Notes: generated from the letters alone by a model not told the origin. 64,000 nt of DNA from Segatella copri (GCF_019249795.2 NZ_CP156892.1:124001-188000), one strand, 5' to 3'. Numbered from the stretch's first letter, positions 52,622-62,964 are shown. Numbers and translations: made by a program.

Positions 52622-55600
52622 TTAGAATGTATACTTCAAACCAACCTGGCCACGCCAGCGGCTATAGTATGAGCTAGGATACTTGAGAGGCATATCTGAT
52701 GGGTTAGCGAACTGGAATACACCATCACCCTTGTACGTGATAGGAGAAACAAACTCGCTGTTATAACCACTACTGAAGGTACGGCCCCAATCCTTGTTCA
52801 GGAGGTTAGCCACGTTCATGATATCCAGAGTAAGTTCCAAAGCATGTACATACTTACCTGTACGGATGCCAAACTTCTGACCGAAGTGGAAGTCGAAATG
52901 ACTCTCGAATGGCAAGTTATCACCATAACGCTCGAAGTACTCACCACGATGATCCTTCACATAACGAGTAGTAGCAAGCCACTGCTTCAAATTAGCACGC
53001 TGCTGCTCAGCAGTATAAGCATCTGTACCCAAGAACTTCATTTGGTCTACCTGCGCATCTGTAGGGATGAAAATCAAGTCATTACTTGTACCATTATCTC
53101 CGTTGATATCTCCACTATAAACGAGAGAGTAAGGAGAACCGCTCTGACCCTGGTAGATAAGACCTACAGTAGTGGTAAACAACTTGTTGGTTCCCCAGTT
53201 GAAGTGATAGAAAGCAGAAGCCTTCACTGTATGAGGCACATTATAACCACTATTAGCCAACTCTGGGTTGTTTGAGAAGCGATAAGTATGAGTATTACGC
53301 CAGTTGCTCTGAGCAACAGATGAGGTCATACTGCTTACAGACTCTGAGTGAGTGAATGTATAAGATGCATTCAGATCAAGACCGAACGCAAAGTGCTTAG
53401 CTGCTGACAAAGACAGGCTGTAGCTATAGCCCTTGCTGGTATTATACATTGCATAGATGTTGGTAAACGACTTAGCATCTGCCACCTTTGTATAAAGAGG
53501 ACGGTTATCCCAGTTCATGTAAGAGGTCTGAGACAAGGTCTTACCAGACTCCTCATAAGCCAAGTTCTTGTAATAAACATCATTCAGACTCTTGCTGAAG
53601 ATACCCTCAGCAGTCCAGTCGATACCCAGGAGATTGAAATCGAAACCAAGGTTAACACGCATAGTCTGAGTGAACTTGAAATCCTTGTCAAACACATTGA
53701 TCAGCTGGCTACCGGTAGCCTTCAGATTATCTGCATTCTGAGTCTGCTTGTTAGGATCCATGATGAGCTGCACAGCAGAATTATTTTTTGCAGAGTAAGA
53801 AGATGTCTGCACACCAGTATTCGTAAAGTTGTTGCTCAACCAGACGAAAGGAATACGACCAGTGAATACACCGATACCTCCACGAAGTATATATTTGCGG
53901 TTCTTTTCAATATCCCAACGGAAACCTACACGAGGGCTCCACATTGGTGTACTGGCAAGTTTCTGATTGGTCTTGAAACCATATCCCTTACCTGCTGCCC
54001 ACTCATTGAACTTAGCATTCTCGGCAGGAGTATCAAAGAACAGAGGCATATCCATACGGAGACCATAGGTGAGCTGGAAGCTGTCTGTCACATCCCACTT
54101 GTCCTGTACATAAAAGCCCAGCTGAGCTGCGCTAAACTCTGGTGCCCAACGAGGATTACCAGTCACCTCAACATTAGCCTGTGTGAAGTAGAAGTTCTTG
54201 ATATACTTACCATCACCTCCAAAACCATCGGCTCCACAACCATTATAATAATTCAGAAAATCTTCAGGAGTATCAAAATAATAGCATCCATAGAGATTCT
54301 GAAGGAAGAGGTTAGAGAACTTGTAAAGCTCATTATGTGTACCGAATGTCAGTGTATGATTACCCTTGTACCATGTAAAGTTATCTTCGAGGGTATAAAT
54401 GTCCTGTTTCAATCCATTAGCCATTGAGGAATATTCATTACCGATATTCATGGTACCATTTCCTACCTTATAGATAGTGATAGATGGTGCAGGCTGACCA
54501 GAAGTACGCTCATCACGAACACGAACGTAAGATACACGTGCCTCATTGCTCAGGTTTGGAGAGATGCGGCTCTGCAACTCTGCTGAGAAAGAATGAGTTT
54601 TAGATTTGAAATCATACAAGTGGTCGGTAGTATTCAATGTAGCAATACCACCCAGACCAAGCGTCTGCTTAGCATCAACATAACTCCAACGTACAGAGAA
54701 CTTGTTGAACTCGTTGATATTCCAATCCAACTTCAAACCAGCTTTCTGGCTCTTCACGTTCTTATCCTTATCTGCCCATGAAGTTGCATAATCATACCCC
54801 TGACGGTTAGCCAAGTCATAAATCTTAGACATCAAGTCCTGAGCCAAATCCGGATTAAACTTAACATCTGGAGAATCGATGGTATACTGAGTTGGGTACG
54901 ACTTTTCTGAATTCTCATAGTTTGCGAAGAAGAAGAGTTTGTTTTTGATGATTGGACCACCGAGCGTAAATCCGAACAAAGTTTCCTTCTCATCATCATA
55001 AGGCTGAGCATAGGTACCATCCATATTCTTATAATGACGACCTACCAAATCCTGGTTGTTTCCATAGAAATAGCCACTTCCATGGAATTCATTGGTACCG
55101 CTCTTGGTTACCGCGTTGATGGCACCACCGGTAAAACCACCCTGGCGAACATCGAAAGGAGCGATATTTACCTGAATCTGGTCAATAGTCTCCATAGAAA
55201 CAGGCTGAGATCCAGCCTGACCGCCATTACTGCCATTAGCAGTAAGACCGAACACGTCGTTATTCATCACACCATCAATCTGGAATGAATTATAACGGTT
55301 GTTCATACCGGCAAATGACATAGAACCAGACTGCCCGTTTGTAGTAAGCTGTGGATTCAGGCGAGCCACATCCGCAATACTGTGCGAGATAGAAGGCATA
55401 TCAGCTATCTGCTGAGCATTGATACTCATGGCCGCACCGGTCTTCGTACCATTCAGACCAGCCTTACCCGAAACAACAACCTCCTGAAGCTGCTTGGCAT
55501 CTTCCTGAAGAGAGCAAGAGAGATTTTGGCTTTCACCCAAGTTCAGACTGACATTGTTGAAAACCTTGTCCTTATATCCGATATAAGAGATACTTACCTT

Positions 55601-55828
55601 GTAAGGACCACCTGGACGCATACCCTGAATAGTATAGCGACCATCTACATTTGTTACAGCACGATACACAGTACCAGATGGCTGGTGTGTAGCAGTAACT
55701 GTAGCACCAATAACGGTTTCGCCATTGGAAGAAATCTTACCACTAATGCCTGAAGTGGTAATCTGAGCCATTGCAGCGTTCACCGTCAGGATGAACAAAG
55801 CCAGAAGTAAATGCAATCTTTTCAGCAT
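52622..55828 (-). CDS. Oar-type TonB-dependent outer-membrane protein
   Basis: 1068 residues with a signal peptide (LLLALFILTVNAAMAQ). A carboxypeptidase-regulatory-like beta domain (about 25-110, GISGKISSNGETVIGATV) precedes a TonB plug (VVVSGKAG, then FQIDGVMNNDVFG) and a large beta-barrel ending in VGLKYTF with the terminal Phe. This is the Oar/OmpA-related TonB receptor layout without a SusD partner. The ligand is unknown. Promoter at 55891; its 5' leader holds the hairpin gggggctattccccc. Confidence 0.92.
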   Translation of the reverse strand: MLKRLHLLLALFILTVNAAMAQITTSGISGKISSNGETVIGATVTATHQPSGTVYRAVTNVDGRYTIQGMRPGGPYKVSISYIGYKDKVFNNVSLNLGESQNLSCSLQEDAKQLQEVVVSGKAGLNGTKTGAAMSINAQQIADMPSISHSIADVARLNPQLTTNGQSGSMSFAGMNNRYNSFQIDGVMNNDVFGLTANGSNGGQAGSQPVSMETIDQIQVNIAPFDVRQGGFTGGAINAVTKSGTNEFHGSGYFYGNNQDLVGRHYKNMDGTYAQPYDDEKETLFGFTLGGPIIKNKLFFFANYENSEKSYPTQYTIDSPDVKFNPDLAQDLMSKIYDLANRQGYDYATSWADKDKNVKSQKAGLKLDWNINEFNKFSVRWSYVDAKQTLGLGGIATLNTTDHLYDFKSKTHSFSAELQSRISPNLSNEARVSYVRVRDERTSGQPAPSITIYKVGNGTMNIGNEYSSMANGLKQDIYTLEDNFTWYKGNHTLTFGTHNELYKFSNLFLQNLYGCYYFDTPEDFLNYYNGCGADGFGGDGKYIKNFYFTQANVEVTGNPRWAPEFSAAQLGFYVQDKWDVTDSFQLTYGLRMDMPLFFDTPAENAKFNEWAAGKGYGFKTNQKLASTPMWSPRVGFRWDIEKNRKYILRGGIGVFTGRIPFVWLSNNFTNTGVQTSSYSAKNNSAVQLIMDPNKQTQNADNLKATGSQLINVFDKDFKFTQTMRVNLGFDFNLLGIDWTAEGIFSKSLNDVYYKNLAYEESGKTLSQTSYMNWDNRPLYTKVADAKSFTNIYAMYNTSKGYSYSLSLSAAKHFAFGLDLNASYTFTHSESVSSMTSSVAQSNWRNTHTYRFSNNPELANSGYNVPHTVKASAFYHFNWGTNKLFTTTVGLIYQGQSGSPYSLVYSGDINGDNGTSNDLIFIPTDAQVDQMKFLGTDAYTAEQQRANLKQWLATTRYVKDHRGEYFERYGDNLPFESHFDFHFGQKFGIRTGKYVHALELTLDIMNVANLLNKDWGRTFSSGYNSEFVSPITYKGDGVFQFANPSDMPLKYPSSYYSRWRGQVGLKYTF

Positions 55829-55857
55829 ACCTTTTTTAAAAAATTAATTAATAATAC

Positions 55858-55872
55858 GGGGGAATAGCCCCC
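55858..55872 (-). other. 5' leader hairpin of the TonB receptor
   Basis: ggggg / ccccc with a 5-nt loop in the leader of the Oar-type gene; may stabilise the mRNA. Confidence 0.5.
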
Positions 55873-55890
55873 AAATATCTATTACGGGTG

Positions 55891-55898
55891 CAAAATTA
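55891..55898 (-). promoter_or_regulatory. -7 promoter box for the TonB receptor
   Basis: TAATTTTG on the minus strand, 62 nt upstream of the start. Confidence 0.65.
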
Positions 55899-55951
55899 AA
55901 CAAAAAATTCGATATAAGTGTTACAACAGCATGAAAAAATGTGTTTTATAA

Positions 55952-55989
55952 CATAAAAAAAATCTGCGTTAAGCAAATAACGCAGATTT
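55952..55989 (-). terminator. terminator of the ABC transporter/rsmE unit
   Basis: On the minus strand aaatctgcgtt / aacgcagattt with an 8-nt loop, followed by a run of eight T. Confidence 0.85.
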
Positions 55990-56107
55990 CCTTTAATTTG
56001 TTATTTCATAACGGGGGTTTGCTTATAGTTTTTTCTGGAGGCTAAAAGCGGGGGACTGAGCTTTTATGACAGGCGATGGAATCGTCTGGAACGGAGGCTA
56101 GGCACTC

Positions 56108-57307
56108 TTACTCCTTTCGCTGCCAGATGCTCATTACCTTGCGTCGGATGGCTACGATGTTCAGGATAGAAACTATCAGGAACAGGAACAGACCCAGGGC
56201 GATGGCTGGGAGCATGGTGCCCTCGTCGATATCAGGGAAGAGGGTTTCAATGAAGCTCATGTAGTAATCGCGAAGGAAGAAGAGGATGATCCACGCGATG
56301 ATGAGTACCACGATGTTCAGCGCGATGGTGAGCACCTGATATGGCTTTGCTACATTGTTCGGACTGTAACCTATCAGAAGAAGATTCTCCAACTTAGAAG
56401 AATTCTTCTGTACCAGCAGATAGATGCTGAGCATCAGAATGTAGAAACTCAAGACAGAGATAACCAAACCGATAATCATCACCATCGATACCATCATGCG
56501 GAGGAAATAGGTAGTCTTCTCTGCATCCAGTTTGTCTGTCTCTACCTCATAACCATTATCATCCAGGTATTTAGTGATGTTCTCGTCTCCTGGGTTTCCT
56601 ACCTCTACGATGAGGCGGTTAGGATCGCTCTTCTGGTTTGGCGCAAATTCCTGGTTACTCCAGTCCATGAATGCCTGTGGAACAAGGATGGTGTTGAGTC
56701 GCGAAGAGAAACCGATTACCTTTCCCTTGAACTGCTCTTTCTTGCCACCAGCCTGAATCTGGATATTGAAATCAATCATGCCCATCAGTCCATCGCTGAT
56801 TTTAGGGAGCGAATGACTCTGGGCGAAACCGAAGTTATACATATTAATATAGGTACGCGGGAGGATGATTGGCACCTCCTGAGTTCCCGGCGTATATTTC
56901 CAGTTCTTGAGCGGCACATCAACAAAACCGTCAGGCACACTCTCGAAGAAGAGTTCGCTATTTAGAACGTTCACGCCGTTTACACCCATCTGGGCATCTA
57001 CCTTATATTCAGTAGAGGTGAATTTTCCTATTTTCTTCACAAACTTCTGGTCTCCGATTTCATCGATTTCAGAACCCGAGAAGATATTGGAACGGCCGCT
57101 GATGGTATTTCCCATACCTATCTTCTTGCTCATGATGAGGTAGTCGGCTTTCATGAAACTGTCTTCCTGAGTGAAGACAGGCAGCACGTCCTGATAAAAC
57201 TGGAAGCCGAAAAGAACGATGAGCATACCGAAGAGATTGGCGAAGGCAAAGCCCGCAAACTGAGGTATGCTGATATGCTGACGCAATAATTTCCAAACGA
57301 GATTCAT
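56108..57307 (-). CDS. FtsX-like ABC transporter permease
   Basis: 399 residues. One N-terminal membrane helix (about 18-40), a large periplasmic domain and three C-terminal helices (about 268-290, 322-345, 365-390). KLENLLLIGYSPNNVAKP resembles the FtsX cytoplasmic signature. It pairs with the ATPase encoded 89 nt upstream. Probably a MacB/Lol-like mechanotransmission or lipoprotein-type complex; the substrate is unknown. Confidence 0.82.
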   Translation of the reverse strand: MNLVWKLLRQHISIPQFAGFAFANLFGMLIVLFGFQFYQDVLPVFTQEDSFMKADYLIMSKKIGMGNTISGRSNIFSGSEIDEIGDQKFVKKIGKFTSTEYKVDAQMGVNGVNVLNSELFFESVPDGFVDVPLKNWKYTPGTQEVPIILPRTYINMYNFGFAQSHSLPKISDGLMGMIDFNIQIQAGGKKEQFKGKVIGFSSRLNTILVPQAFMDWSNQEFAPNQKSDPNRLIVEVGNPGDENITKYLDDNGYEVETDKLDAEKTTYFLRMMVSMVMIIGLVISVLSFYILMLSIYLLVQKNSSKLENLLLIGYSPNNVAKPYQVLTIALNIVVLIIAWIILFFLRDYYMSFIETLFPDIDEGTMLPAIALGLFLFLIVSILNIVAIRRKVMSIWQRKE

Positions 57308-57329
57308 TTTAAATTTTAAATTTATAATT

Positions 57330-57390
57330 TATAATTTTCAGTTTATAGCAAACTTGCTATTAACTATAAACTATAAACTGTCAACTATTA
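57330..57390. repeat. AT-rich hairpin between ABC genes
   Basis: cagtttatag / ctataaactg (10 bp) with tandem ctataaa units in the 89-nt gap; possibly an mRNA processing site. Confidence 0.4.
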
Positions 57391-57396
57391 ACTTTA

Positions 57397-58041
57397 CTAA
57401 AGTTTAAACACGTGCTCGTAGGGCAAGCCCATGTGCTTACCGATACTGGTTACAATGACGCCAGCCCCCTGCTCCTTCGCTTCGGTCATCATGATATCTG
57501 CCATGATGCGCGAATTGTTGTCGTCGAGGTGACTAATAGGCTCATCAGCCAGAATGAAGTCGAAAGGCTGACAGAGCGCACGCATCATTGCCACACGCTG
57601 CTGCTGTCCGAACGACATTCTGCCGATTTTGGCATCTACCTTATCAGCAATACCGAGCATCTCAAACCATTTAAGAATCTGCTCACGCGTCTTGAATCCG
57701 ATTATTTTGTTCTTAATTTCTACATTCTCCAGGGCAGTAAGCTCAGGGAAGAGACGGAGTTCCTGAAAGAGATGGCTGATGTGCTTTTTGCGCATCTCTA
57801 CCCAGTCTTTCACCTTGTAGTTGGCGGTAACATCATTGTCGAACATCACGCTTCCGCTGTAGTCGTGACGATAGCCGAGCACATAGCTGCAGAAAGTACT
57901 CTTTCCGCTGCCACTCTCTGCCTCGATAAGATAAAGATGACCTTTCTCGAAGGTAACATCCTGCTTCCATATCTCCGAATCCAGGTCGTTGCGCTGGGCA
58001 AAAACCTGTGGGAGAACGGAATGAAGCTGAATCTTTTCCAC
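57397..58041 (-). CDS. ABC transporter ATP-binding protein
   Basis: 214 residues. Walker A AESGSGKST (about 41), signature MSFGQQQR (about 142), Walker B FILADEP (about 162) and a D-loop SHLD. The signature is MSFGQ rather than LSGGQ, still compatible with activity. The canonical H-loop His is replaced by a region reading VTSIGKH. It is the ATPase partner of the FtsX-like permease. Confidence 0.88.
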   Translation of the reverse strand: MEKIQLHSVLPQVFAQRNDLDSEIWKQDVTFEKGHLYLIEAESGSGKSTFCSYVLGYRHDYSGSVMFDNDVTANYKVKDWVEMRKKHISHLFQELRLFPELTALENVEIKNKIIGFKTREQILKWFEMLGIADKVDAKIGRMSFGQQQRVAMMRALCQPFDFILADEPISHLDDNNSRIMADIMMTEAKEQGAGVIVTSIGKHMGLPYEHVFKL

Positions 58042-58059
58042 TTTTTTTATGTTTAATGT

Positions 58060-59457
58060 TTAATCTTTTACCTTTAAAGTATAGACCACCGAAGTAAGAT
58101 TTCCAAAGACAGGGGTGAGCAGACCGGTTACGGTAGAGATGGCATCATCCTTGCCCGAGCCGTCACTATCAGAACTCTTGGCGAGATTGATGACCATTGC
58201 CAGTTTCTGACCGACGATGAGTTTCTGAATCTTTGCATCTATCGGATGATTACTTGGTTTCACGGCATATTGCGCCATCAGCTGGTCGCTTCCGCTAAAG
58301 AACTGCTTGTCATCCGTCACACCGAAATAGAACGAGGTCTTGCCGTCGGTATAGAAGTAAGCATTCTTGCCCCAATTGGCTATCTTCGCACCAGCCGGAC
58401 ATGAAGTTTTCCAATAATCAACATCGCCCAACCACTTGGCATGCGACAGTTTAGCAGCCATCGTCATCTGCATATTGTTATCCGTAAGCGAAGGCAACAC
58501 GATAGCCATATCCCCATCCACACTACGGATGATATTATCCATATCGATAGCCTGGTTGATACCCATCAGGAGGGTCTGAAGGCTGCGGTTGCTCTGCATC
58601 ATCGGCAGGAACTGCTCGCCCTTTACGTTCATGAAGATACCCGCCAGGGCATCAGCAGGCATCGACTTGACGTAGCTGCCTTTAATCGGACGATAGGTTT
58701 GAGCCGCCTTCTTCAGGGCCTCATATATTTCTTTATTAAAGGAGAAGGTTTCTCCCTTCACCTGCAGGATACCGTCTTTCACGTCCATCTCAGCAGCAAT
58801 CACTACCTGCGAAGGGTCGGTATCCTTAGGCGTGCCAAGAGTAAATGGAGCTACGAACTTCTCCGGCAGCGCCTGAGCCTGAGCCACCATAGCCATAGGC
58901 GAAGTGATGGTTTCCAGTCGCTCGAACATAGGCGATGCGGTAATACCTTCGTCCTCATCAGCCTTCAGATATTTCACCATCTGCTGCTGGAGCTGGGCCT
59001 GCGCATCGGCTACAACCGGTCCCATAACGAGGAGTGCCTGATCAGAAAAGCCGAGCAGCCACGAATTTTTCAATACAGAGAAATGAAAGCCTTTGCGCTC
59101 CTTCACCTCTGTAGCGATATGCTGTTTGGCAAGCGAAGCAAGCCAGTCTTCAACATCGCCCTCATCGCTCACCTTGGCACAAAGTCCGAGGTTGCCATCA
59201 GCACTCTCAAAGAGGAATATCTTCTCTGAGATGTCGATGCCACACTTCGATGCATCCTCAACGTGCAGCAGAGACTTTAGCATTCCCGCCTTGTCTTCAT
59301 CGCTTTTGCCGGATGCCATCTGCTGCATGTCAACAGAGATGAGCGCAGTACTTTTCTTTGGAATGGCATTGAGATAGTCAGTGCCCGAGCATGAGCTCAG
59401 CAATCCCAATACGACAGCCAAGCACATGAACATCAAACTCTTATACAATCTTTTCAT
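58060..59457 (-). CDS. DUF4836 lipoprotein
   Basis: 465 residues from ATG 59457 (MKRLYKSLMFMCL); the extension to 59496 overlaps rsmE. The lipobox LLSSC near residue 23 predicts a lipoprotein. The mature sequence (YLNAIPKKSTALISVDMQQMA, split into long alpha/beta repeats) matches DUF4836, Bacteroidota lipoproteins of unknown function. It lies between rsmE and the ABC transporter ATPase with short gaps, so it may be a substrate or partner of that transporter. Confidence 0.8.
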   Translation of the reverse strand: MKRLYKSLMFMCLAVVLGLLSSCSGTDYLNAIPKKSTALISVDMQQMASGKSDEDKAGMLKSLLHVEDASKCGIDISEKIFLFESADGNLGLCAKVSDEGDVEDWLASLAKQHIATEVKERKGFHFSVLKNSWLLGFSDQALLVMGPVVADAQAQLQQQMVKYLKADEDEGITASPMFERLETITSPMAMVAQAQALPEKFVAPFTLGTPKDTDPSQVVIAAEMDVKDGILQVKGETFSFNKEIYEALKKAAQTYRPIKGSYVKSMPADALAGIFMNVKGEQFLPMMQSNRSLQTLLMGINQAIDMDNIIRSVDGDMAIVLPSLTDNNMQMTMAAKLSHAKWLGDVDYWKTSCPAGAKIANWGKNAYFYTDGKTSFYFGVTDDKQFFSGSDQLMAQYAVKPSNHPIDAKIQKLIVGQKLAMVINLAKSSDSDGSGKDDAISTVTGLLTPVFGNLTSVVYTLKVKD

Positions 59458-59471
59458 CACACTAGTAAATA

Positions 59472-60227
59472 TTATAAAGCTCTTGCCAGATGGCACATGT
59501 TGACAGCCACCAATCCTGCTGTTTCCGTACGGAGGCGACTGGTGCCAAGCGAAACACTCTCATATCCGTTTTCCAGGGCCAGTCTCACCTCATCGATAGA
59601 GAAATCGCCCTCAGGTCCTACCAGCACGGTGATGTCATCAGTACCCTCCTGGGCTGCTCCGGCAGAATCATCAGTTGGGCATGACTTGGAAATCTCGGCA
59701 AAAAAGTCTTTCTTTTCTATCTCCTCATAACAATGGCAGATAAACTTTCTGCCATTGCGGGGAGCCGTAATAAAATCTTTAAAGTTCTGCAGTTCGTTGA
59801 CTACAGGTTTCCAAGCCTTGTGGCTCTGCTTGACGGCAGAAACCACAATCTTGTCGATGCGGTCTATGCGGATGACCTTGCGTTCAGAGAACTTGCAGTT
59901 GAGGAAAGAGATTTCATCGAAGCCGATTTCCGTAGCCTTCTCTGCCATCCATTCAATGCGGTCCATCATCTTTGTCGGGGCGATGGCCAGGTGAATGTGT
60001 CCTCGCCAGGCAGGCTGCTGCGGCATAACCTCCTTCACCTCATAGATGCACCGTTTGTTGGTAGCCAGCGAAACTTCTGCACGGTAGAACACCCCCTTGC
60101 CATCCATCAGGAACAATTCGTCCCCCGCCTGGATACGCAAAACCCTGAGTGCATGAGTAGCCTCTTCCTGAGGCAGTTCTGTCTGTGTAGCCGCATCTGG
60201 CACATAGAAAAATCTAACTTCTTTCAT
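59472..60227 (-). CDS. rsmE: 16S rRNA (uracil-1498-N3)-methyltransferase
   Basis: 251 residues. The N-terminal PUA-like domain (HALRVLRIQAGDEL) and the C-terminal SPOUT knot with VLVGPEGDFS, then LGTSRLRTETAG are the family motifs. It methylates U1498 of 16S rRNA using SAM. First gene of a unit continuing with DUF4836 and the ABC transporter genes. Confidence 0.95.
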   Translation of the reverse strand: MKEVRFFYVPDAATQTELPQEEATHALRVLRIQAGDELFLMDGKGVFYRAEVSLATNKRCIYEVKEVMPQQPAWRGHIHLAIAPTKMMDRIEWMAEKATEIGFDEISFLNCKFSERKVIRIDRIDKIVVSAVKQSHKAWKPVVNELQNFKDFITAPRNGRKFICHCYEEIEKKDFFAEISKSCPTDDSAGAAQEGTDDITVLVGPEGDFSIDEVRLALENGYESVSLGTSRLRTETAGLVAVNMCHLARAL

Positions 60228-60287
60228 TTCCTCTTATTGTTACTTTTTCTTCTTAATTTTCTGTTATTCCGCAAGAATATCCTTTAA

Positions 60288-60851
60288 TTATTCACTTTTT
60301 TTGCCTTTGCGGCGCTCTATCTCATCGCGAATGGCTGAGGCTGTTTCGTAATCTTCTTCATTAATGGCACAATCCAATGCCTTCTCAAGCATCTGGTCTG
60401 GCAAAGCCGAAATAGGTACCGCACAAGAAGTCGAACTCATATCATTTTTATTAAAAGGAGTAGAAATTTCCTTTATAACCAGCTCTGTTGTATACATTTC
60501 TATATCCGCAGCCACAGACAGCAACACAGCCTGGTCAGTCTTGATGCTCATACGTTCATTTGTGATTTTATTCACAAGAGTAGCATATACTCCCCTCTCT
60601 GGCGTAGCATCGAATTCGAGATAGAAATCGTCAACATTGAGCCTGTCAAATAGTGTCCAAAGTACAGAGATCACATCATTTTTAAAATCAGAAGTTTTCG
60701 AATTACATGCCTTCAGCTGCTCTGCTACATATTCAGTAGTCATAATAGACAAAGCTCTTTTTTCGGCTTCGTCTACCAAACTAATAATACATGTCCCGAA
60801 AGCTTCCGGAATGCCAAAACAGGCAGCGAGTTTAAGTTTGTACAACATCAT
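60288..60851 (-). CDS. bifunctional-nuclease-like (DUF151) protein with UVR motif
   Basis: 187 residues. Residues about 10-130 match the DUF151 fold seen in the bifunctional nuclease family (YLEFDATPERGVYATLV, then DQAVLLSVAADIEMYTTELVI). Residues about 150-185 form a UvrB/UvrC-type helical hairpin (MLEKALDCAINEEDYETASAIRDEIERR). In vitro nuclease activity is reported for related proteins; the cellular role is uncertain. Same strand as the nucleoside transporter upstream, 87-nt gap. Confidence 0.65.
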   Translation of the reverse strand: MMLYKLKLAACFGIPEAFGTCIISLVDEAEKRALSIMTTEYVAEQLKACNSKTSDFKNDVISVLWTLFDRLNVDDFYLEFDATPERGVYATLVNKITNERMSIKTDQAVLLSVAADIEMYTTELVIKEISTPFNKNDMSSTSCAVPISALPDQMLEKALDCAINEEDYETASAIRDEIERRKGKKSE

Positions 60852-60938
60852 TATGTACCCTTTCTTTATTTAAATTTATTTATATTCTTACGTAACATTC
60901 TGCTTTTACTCTCGCGTTGAGTATGACCTTTTTCTTTC

Positions 60939-62240
60939 TTATTTCTGTTCTTTCTTCGGACGGAAAAGGACAGCAAAGGCTACTGCTACCACGAGCGCAT
61001 AACCGGCAAAGATGAACCAGCAGGTTTTCCAGTCACCCATCAGGTAGCCGTCATCTGTCCAGTGGCAGTAATGGTTGATGACCATACCTGCGAGAATGGT
61101 TCCGATAGATGCTCCCAGACCGTTGGTCATCAGCATGAACAGTCCCTGAGCCGATGCTCTTACCTTCACATCACATTTCTGGTCTACAAACAGACCGCCC
61201 GACACATTGAAGAAGTCGAAGGCTACACCGTAAACGATGCATGAGAGGATAAAGAAGGTAACACCCGGAAATGCAGGATTGCCCAATCCGAAGAAGCCGA
61301 ATCGCAAAACCCATGCCAACATGGCGATGAGCATCACAACCTTGATGCCATAACGCTTCAGGAAGAACGGAATGAGAAGGATGCAGAGCGCCTCGGCCAC
61401 CTGAGAGATGGATACCAGGAGCGTAGCATTGTTAGCTGCAAAAGTATCGAGCATCGCAGGATCACCCTTGAAACTGGTAATGAACGGAGTGGCATAACCA
61501 TTGGTTACCTGCAGACTCATACCGAGCATGCAAGAGAAGATGAAGAACATCGCCATCTCACGGCTCTTGAAGAGTTTGAAGGAATCGAAACCCCATGTCT
61601 CTACCCAGCTCTTTGTCTCTTTCTTCACGATAGGACAGGCTGGCAATGAGAAGCAATAGAGGAAGAGAAGAATGCTGAGCACACCCGATACCAGGAACTG
61701 ATAATGGGTATACTGGAACTTATGGGCGTTCTCGCTCAACAGGAACGAGAATGAACCGTTGTCCCAGGTAGCACAGTTCACAATCCACATCGTGAGAATG
61801 AAGCCCACGGTTCCGAACACACGGATTGGCGGAAAAGCCTTCACGGTGTCGAGCCCGTTGCTCTTCAATATACTGAATGCCGAAGTATTTGACAATGCCA
61901 ATGTAGGCATATAGAAAGCCACGCTGAAGGTGTAAACGGCAATAAACATAGCCTCATTAGGAGTCTGACTAGCCTGTCCCATACCGAACAGACCTATCAT
62001 GGCTGCACCTGCCAAAAGGTGACAATAGCCCAAAAGACGTTGCGGCTGGATATACTTATCTGCCACAATGCCCATCAATGTAGGCATAAAAATAGATACG
62101 ATTCCCTGTATGGTATAGAACCAGGAAATCTCGGCACCCATCCCAGCCTTGCCGAGATAGTTGCCCATAGACGTAAGATAAGCTCCCCAAACTGCAAACT
62201 CCAGGAAGTTCATCACTGCTAGGCGTACTTTCAGATTCAT
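60939..62240 (-). CDS. MFS nucleoside transporter (NupG-like)
   Basis: 433 residues with about 12 membrane segments. The start MNLKVRLAVMNFLEFAVWGAYLTSMGNYL matches the nucleoside:proton symporter family of NupG/XapB. It would import nucleosides. Promoter at 62275-62282. Confidence 0.88.
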   Translation of the reverse strand: MNLKVRLAVMNFLEFAVWGAYLTSMGNYLGKAGMGAEISWFYTIQGIVSIFMPTLMGIVADKYIQPQRLLGYCHLLAGAAMIGLFGMGQASQTPNEAMFIAVYTFSVAFYMPTLALSNTSAFSILKSNGLDTVKAFPPIRVFGTVGFILTMWIVNCATWDNGSFSFLLSENAHKFQYTHYQFLVSGVLSILLFLYCFSLPACPIVKKETKSWVETWGFDSFKLFKSREMAMFFIFSCMLGMSLQVTNGYATPFITSFKGDPAMLDTFAANNATLLVSISQVAEALCILLIPFFLKRYGIKVVMLIAMLAWVLRFGFFGLGNPAFPGVTFFILSCIVYGVAFDFFNVSGGLFVDQKCDVKVRASAQGLFMLMTNGLGASIGTILAGMVINHYCHWTDDGYLMGDWKTCWFIFAGYALVVAVAFAVLFRPKKEQK

Positions 62241-62274
62241 AGTTTAATGTCTTTTTATTATAAAATATTAGCTG

Positions 62275-62282
62275 CAAAGATA
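62275..62282 (-). promoter_or_regulatory. -7 promoter box for the nucleoside transporter
   Basis: TATCTTTG on the minus strand, 34 nt upstream. Confidence 0.65.
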
Positions 62283-62356
62283 CAAATTTTCGGGTAAAAA
62301 GCACACGATTTTGAAGATTATCCGCATGAAAGCTAGCATATTTAACAAATTATGTG

Positions 62357-62364
62357 TATTTTTG
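62357..62364 (+). promoter_or_regulatory. -7 promoter box for the chromate transporter pair
   Basis: TATTTTTG, 49 nt upstream of the first half-transporter. Confidence 0.65.
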
Positions 62365-62413
62365 CAGCCGATTTCAACAGATATAAGAGAAAAATAATAT
62401 AGAAGCAACTGAT

Positions 62414-62950
62414 ATGTTAGTAAAATTTTTCCTCACGTGCAATAAAATCGGGGCATTCACGCTAGGTGGAGGCTACGCCATGATACCGATCATGGAACAG
62501 GAATTTGTAGACAAGAACCAGTGGATGAACAAACAGGAGTTCATGGATATCATGGTAGTGGCTCAGACCACTCCGGGCATCTTCGCCATCGACATGGCGA
62601 GTCATATCGGCTATAAGCTGAAGGGAGTCTGGGGAGGCATTGTGGGTGCCATAGGCATCGCCCTGCCTTCTATCATCGCCATTCTCATCATCGCCATGTT
62701 CTTCCAGCATTTCAAGGACAATTATTGGGTGGGTAAGTTCTTCATGGGTGTGCGCCCTGCCGTGGTAGCGCTCATTGCTGCGCCTTGCTTCAAGATGGCA
62801 AAGACGGCAAACATCAACCGCTACAACATCTGGATTCCCGTTGTCTGCTGTCTGCTGATTGCAGCTTTCGGTATCTCCCCTATCTACATCATCATCGCAG
62901 CCGGTGTGCTGGGCTGGCTCTATGGAAAGGTAAAAAAAGTAAAAAGGTAA
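62414..62950 (+). CDS. chromate transporter half 1 (short-chain CHR)
   Basis: 178 residues, one CHR domain with about five membrane segments. FTLGGGYAMIP (about 15) and QTTPGIFAID (about 53) are the CHR motifs. Short CHR proteins come in pairs that work together with opposite membrane orientation. The second half starts 14 nt downstream. Transport of chromate itself is not proven for many members. Confidence 0.85.
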   Translation: MLVKFFLTCNKIGAFTLGGGYAMIPIMEQEFVDKNQWMNKQEFMDIMVVAQTTPGIFAIDMASHIGYKLKGVWGGIVGAIGIALPSIIAILIIAMFFQHFKDNYWVGKFFMGVRPAVVALIAAPCFKMAKTANINRYNIWIPVVCCLLIAAFGISPIYIIIAAGVLGWLYGKVKKVKR

Positions 62951-62964
62951 AAAATATAGAGATT